A stretch of 64,000 nucleotides of DNA from positions 1 to 64,000 of the forward strand of contig CANIBZ010000007.1 in the NCBI GenBank assembly GCA_947466425.1, written 5' to 3'. A model generated the notes under the pieces. That model worked only from the letters and a program-made list of their open reading frames with translations. It ran no database searches and had not been told where the DNA came from. Of this stretch, positions 61,261-64,000 are shown piece after piece. The stretch comes from Flavobacteriales bacterium. GTDB taxonomy: Bacteria; Bacteroidota; Bacteroidia; Flavobacteriales_D; Sanyastnellaceae. The stretch's first letter is position 1, and every line of letters begins with the position of its first letter. Position numbers and translations under genes: made by a program.

Positions 61261-62124
61261 TTATGAGATGGCCTTTTCCGTGCGTTCATTCACCAATTTC
61301 ACAATGTGACGAATGGTGCGACGTTTAATGATTCGCTCCAAATCTTTATCAGTTCCTTCGTTGACTAAATATTGAAATTTAAATTTCACGAGTTCACTGG
61401 TTACGGAAAAGACTTTTAAATTGTAAGATCCTGGCTTTATGTTCGATTGGAATTCGTTCATGCCTTCAACAATCTCGCTTTCGAGCGCCACAACGTCATT
61501 AATTGCGAGAATATCAATTTCGAAATCGAGACTGGTTTTCTTAATTTCTCTCCGTGTATAGTTTACAATATCTGAACTGAAAACAACACTGTTCGGAATG
61601 TAAATCAAATCATCGTCTTCGTTAATGATGTGAACACTTGAAAGAGTGATGTCTTGAATCTTTCCTTTGTGCAGACCAATCGAAACGTCATCGCCAATGT
61701 TCACCACCCGCGCAAAGGTCATATACATACCATTGATGAAATTCGAAATGTAATCTTTGGCAATTAAGACAATTGCGGCTGCTAAGAGGGACAAGGTTGT
61801 TAATGCTTTTTCCAAGGAAATGTTTAAAACAGCCAAAAGCAAAAGCCCCGCGTAAAGTGCGTAGAGCACTGTTTTGATGTGTCCTATTCCATAGAGAAAA
61901 TTATCTCGTTTTCCAGCCAATTCAGAGCGATAAAAAAGTACCACGATCTGATGAATGATATCAGTTATTAAAACCGTAATTACAATTCGGAAGACAGACT
62001 CTGCCATGTAGGCGACATAAGAAAACTGCTTCACGAAATCGAGAATGCCATTCTTATAGGTAAACGCCGATATTATTAATATCAGAACAACAATAAGATG
62101 AATGCCGGAGTTTCTTTTAATCAT
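61261..62124 (-). CDS. MscS-family mechanosensitive channel
   Basis: A 287-residue protein with an N-terminal helix (IHLIVVLILIISAFTYK) and further helices through about 130; the pore-helix region is LTTLSLLAAAIVLIAKDYIS. The MscS beta domain follows with FARVVNIGDDVSIGLHKGKI and DDDLIYIPNSVVFSSDIVNY. It releases solutes upon membrane tension. It overlaps arginine decarboxylase by 8 bp, so it is in its operon. Confidence 0.87.
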   Translation of the reverse strand: MIKRNSGIHLIVVLILIISAFTYKNGILDFVKQFSYVAYMAESVFRIVITVLITDIIHQIVVLFYRSELAGKRDNFLYGIGHIKTVLYALYAGLLLLAVLNISLEKALTTLSLLAAAIVLIAKDYISNFINGMYMTFARVVNIGDDVSIGLHKGKIQDITLSSVHIINEDDDLIYIPNSVVFSSDIVNYTRREIKKTSLDFEIDILAINDVVALESEIVEGMNEFQSNIKPGSYNLKVFSVTSELVKFKFQYLVNEGTDKDLERIIKRRTIRHIVKLVNERTEKAIS

Positions 62125-63517
62125 TGTAATATCCTAAAATTTCTAAGATGTCTTTTGGTTTTTGCTCGGGAGCGAATTCTTTGTACTTGATCTTCCCCTT
62201 TGCATCTCTATCTATTAAGATATGCCTTGGCTGAGGAACAAGGCAGTGGTGAATTCCGCCAAAACCACCGAGGGTGTCTTGATAAGCGCCTGTGTTGAAA
62301 AAGCCGATGTACTGATCTTGATCAGGATAAAATCTCGGCAAGTAGATAGCATTCGTGTGCTGCTCAGAATTGTAATAGTCGTCTGAATCGCACGTCAATC
62401 CGCCCAAGAATACGCGCTCATATACTTCGTCCCAATTGTTGAGCGGAAGCATGATGAATTTTTTATTTATGGCCCAAGTATCCGGTAAGGTGGTCATGAA
62501 CGAAGAGTCAATCATGTTCCACTTCTCACGATCGTTCTGCTCCTTTTGATAAAGAATTTTATAGATGGCTCCGCCACTTTCTCCAACGGTGAATGATCCG
62601 AATTCAGTGAAGATATTTGGAACTGGAACACCTGCATCTTCGCAAGCTGCTTTGATCTGTCTTAAGATTTCAGTCACCATGTACTGATAGTCGAAGCTGA
62701 ATGCAATGGAAGTTTTAATGGGGAATCCGCCGCCGATGTTTAAGCTGTCGAGCGTTGGACAAATCTCGCGCAATTCGCAATACACTTTCAAACACTTCAC
62801 CAACTCATTCCAATAATAAGCGGTGTCTTTAATTCCGCTGTTGATGAAGAAGTGAAGCATCTTCAATTTCAAATTCGGATCATCGTGAATCACTTTCTTG
62901 TAGAACTTCGTGATGTTCTTGTAACCAATTCCTAAACGCGATGTGTAAAATTCGAACTTCGGTTCTTCTTCACTCGCAATACGAATCCCAATGTTTAAAG
63001 GCGATGTAGCTCTTTCTTTAAACACATTCAATTCATAGGCATTGTCAATAACTGGAATAATATTCTCGAAGCCGTTTTCCTTCAAATCTAAAATGCGCTG
63101 CACGTATTCTTCCTTCTTGAAGCCGTTGCACACTATTGTTTGCTCTTTCGTGATTTTCTTCAGCGTATACAAACGCTTAATCAAATCAATGTCGTAAGCC
63201 GAAGACGTTTCCAAATGAACTTTGTTCTTCAACACTTCTTCCAACACATATCTGAAATGCGAACTCTTCGTGCAATAACAATAGTGGTATTCGCCTTCGT
63301 ATCCGACTTCTTGCTTTCCTTTATCGAACCATTCTTTCGCGCGGTTGATATTCTCTGTAATCTTCGGGAGGTAAGTGAACTTCAACGGTGAACCAAACTT
63401 CTTCACCAAATCCATCATTGGAATTCCATGGAAAACCAATTCGTCATTTTCCATTTGAAACTCTTCCTGAGGCCATTCAAAGGTCTGGTCAATTAAATCT
63501 TTGTACTTCGTGTTCAT
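62117..63517 (-). CDS. speA: Arginine decarboxylase (PLP, fold III)
   Basis: A 466-residue PLP enzyme of the ornithine/arginine/diaminopimelate decarboxylase fold. The PLP Lys lies in YCYCTKSSHFRYVL; SLNIGGGFPIKTSIAF holds the Gly-rich phosphate loop; TEFGSFTVGESGGAIYKIL follows, and catalytic Cys in LTCDSDDYYNSEQHTN. This is the compact arginine decarboxylase type of Bacteroidota that makes agmatine, not the larger E. coli SpeA. It begins the MscS-containing operon and is separated from CorA by 62 bp. Confidence 0.86.
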   Translation of the reverse strand: MNTKYKDLIDQTFEWPQEEFQMENDELVFHGIPMMDLVKKFGSPLKFTYLPKITENINRAKEWFDKGKQEVGYEGEYHYCYCTKSSHFRYVLEEVLKNKVHLETSSAYDIDLIKRLYTLKKITKEQTIVCNGFKKEEYVQRILDLKENGFENIIPVIDNAYELNVFKERATSPLNIGIRIASEEEPKFEFYTSRLGIGYKNITKFYKKVIHDDPNLKLKMLHFFINSGIKDTAYYWNELVKCLKVYCELREICPTLDSLNIGGGFPIKTSIAFSFDYQYMVTEILRQIKAACEDAGVPVPNIFTEFGSFTVGESGGAIYKILYQKEQNDREKWNMIDSSFMTTLPDTWAINKKFIMLPLNNWDEVYERVFLGGLTCDSDDYYNSEQHTNAIYLPRFYPDQDQYIGFFNTGAYQDTLGGFGGIHHCLVPQPRHILIDRDAKGKIKYKEFAPEQKPKDILEILGYYND

Positions 63518-63579
63518 TAGTCGATACCGCGCTTAATATTTTTGCAATTTTAGTGTGTAAATGCTTACGCAAAGCCATT

Positions 63580-64000
63580 TTACAGCCATTTCTTTCGAAT
63601 AGAGAAAATAAACATTCCAACGCCCACAATTCCCATGAGTCCGAGTGCGTAGAAATACCCGTTGTGCCATTCCAATTCAGGCATGTTTTTGAAGTTCATT
63701 CCGTACACACCAGCAATGAATGTTAAGGGAACGAATATGCTGCTAATAACAGTGAGCGTGCGCATGGTGTCGTTGGTTTTTTGTCCCAATTGACTGTGGT
63801 AAAGTGAAAGAAGGTTGATGAGCGTTTCACGATACATGGCAATGTTTTCAGACTCTAAAACAATGTGGTCGTATAAATCGCGGTAGTACTTTTTATTGTC
63901 ATTCGACATGTCGCTTTGCATTCGGCCAATGGCTTCCTTTAAAGGGTCAATACTTCGTTTGAAATTCATAACACGTTTTTTCATTCTAACAATGTGGTTC
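63580..64000 (-). CDS. CorA-type divalent cation transporter, C-terminal part
   Basis: The 3' end of a CorA-like gene; its frame remains open past 63984 to the window edge (NHIVR before the first Met), so the N-terminal cytoplasmic domain lies outside. Visible are the long helix (SIDPLKEAIGRMQSDMSNDN), TM1 (LTVISSIFVPLTFIAGVYGMNF) with the GMN selectivity motif, and TM2 (FYALGLMGIVGVGMFIFSI) with basic tail RKKWL. It takes up Mg2+ or related ions. Confidence 0.9.
   Translation of the reverse strand, partial: NHIVRMKKRVMNFKRSIDPLKEAIGRMQSDMSNDNKKYYRDLYDHIVLESENIAMYRETLINLLSLYHSQLGQKTNDTMRTLTVISSIFVPLTFIAGVYGMNFKNMPELEWHNGYFYALGLMGIVGVGMFIFSIRKKWL

Overview
The window looks like chromosomal DNA of a moderately AT-rich Bacteroidota bacterium, probably of the flavobacterial lineage. 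Signs of this are type IX secretion (T9SS) C-terminal sorting tails, TPR/PD40 (PorE-like) envelope proteins, a FISUMP-domain protein, weak or absent Shine-Dalgarno sequences and promoter-like TTG-N19-TAnnTTTG sites. No plasmid, phage or transposase gene was found. Coordinates come from the ORF track; I moved starts inward where a signal peptide, an overlap or an ATG favoured it.  Layout. 1-2.6 kb: two tRNA genes, two universal stress proteins and an HD hydrolase. 2.6-6.2 kb: a cyclase-type response regulator and a hybrid histidine kinase in one operon. 6.2-17 kb, mostly minus strand: clpB, a 12-bp tandem repeat, crcB, PAP2 phosphatase, acyl-CoA synthetase, SRPBCC protein, pyrE, a divergent Nudix gene, thiL and recJ. 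17-36.4 kb: housekeeping and envelope genes (Cys-rich lipoprotein, acyl-CoA dehydrogenase, quinone oxidoreductase, kup, ABC-F, O-antigen ligase-like, 2-oxoacid dehydrogenase E2, PorE-like, exonuclease, glycosyltransferase, recA, M42 peptidase, mnmD-like). 37.1-47.3 kb: an accessory region with tandem T9SS cargo paralogs, relic toxin-antitoxin genes, an ORF6N gene and a DUF2971 gene, broken up by unusual repeat arrays. 47.3-64 kb: murQ operon, a second TPR/PD40 protein, a large glycosyltransferase fusion, a surface-antigen barrel, recR, a sodium symporter, a paaBCD remnant without paaA, a broken Crp/Fnr gene, a Kazal-repeat T9SS protein, and a polyamine-type group (deoxyhypusine synthase-like, MscS, arginine decarboxylase) before a CorA gene cut by the window end.  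Most unusual signal. In 37.1-46.9 kb at least six intergenic arrays have the form GAAT-hairpin-GAAT-hairpin. Each hairpin is a 2-5 bp stem with a mostly 3-nt loop. Stems differ between arrays while pairing is usually kept. Read on one strand, most loops are GNA (GAA, GTA, GCA), and a recurring unit is the complement of GCGAAGC, a DNA mini-hairpin known to be unusually stable. A degenerate 12-bp tandem array between clpB and crcB has the same hairpin logic with a different spacer. Arrays bracket accessory genes one by one. Within this region two small antitoxin-like genes (too short for the ORF track) each overlap only the 3' tail of a PIN-domain toxin gene, and a third toxin is frameshifted, which suggests repeated loss of toxins and retention of antitoxins.
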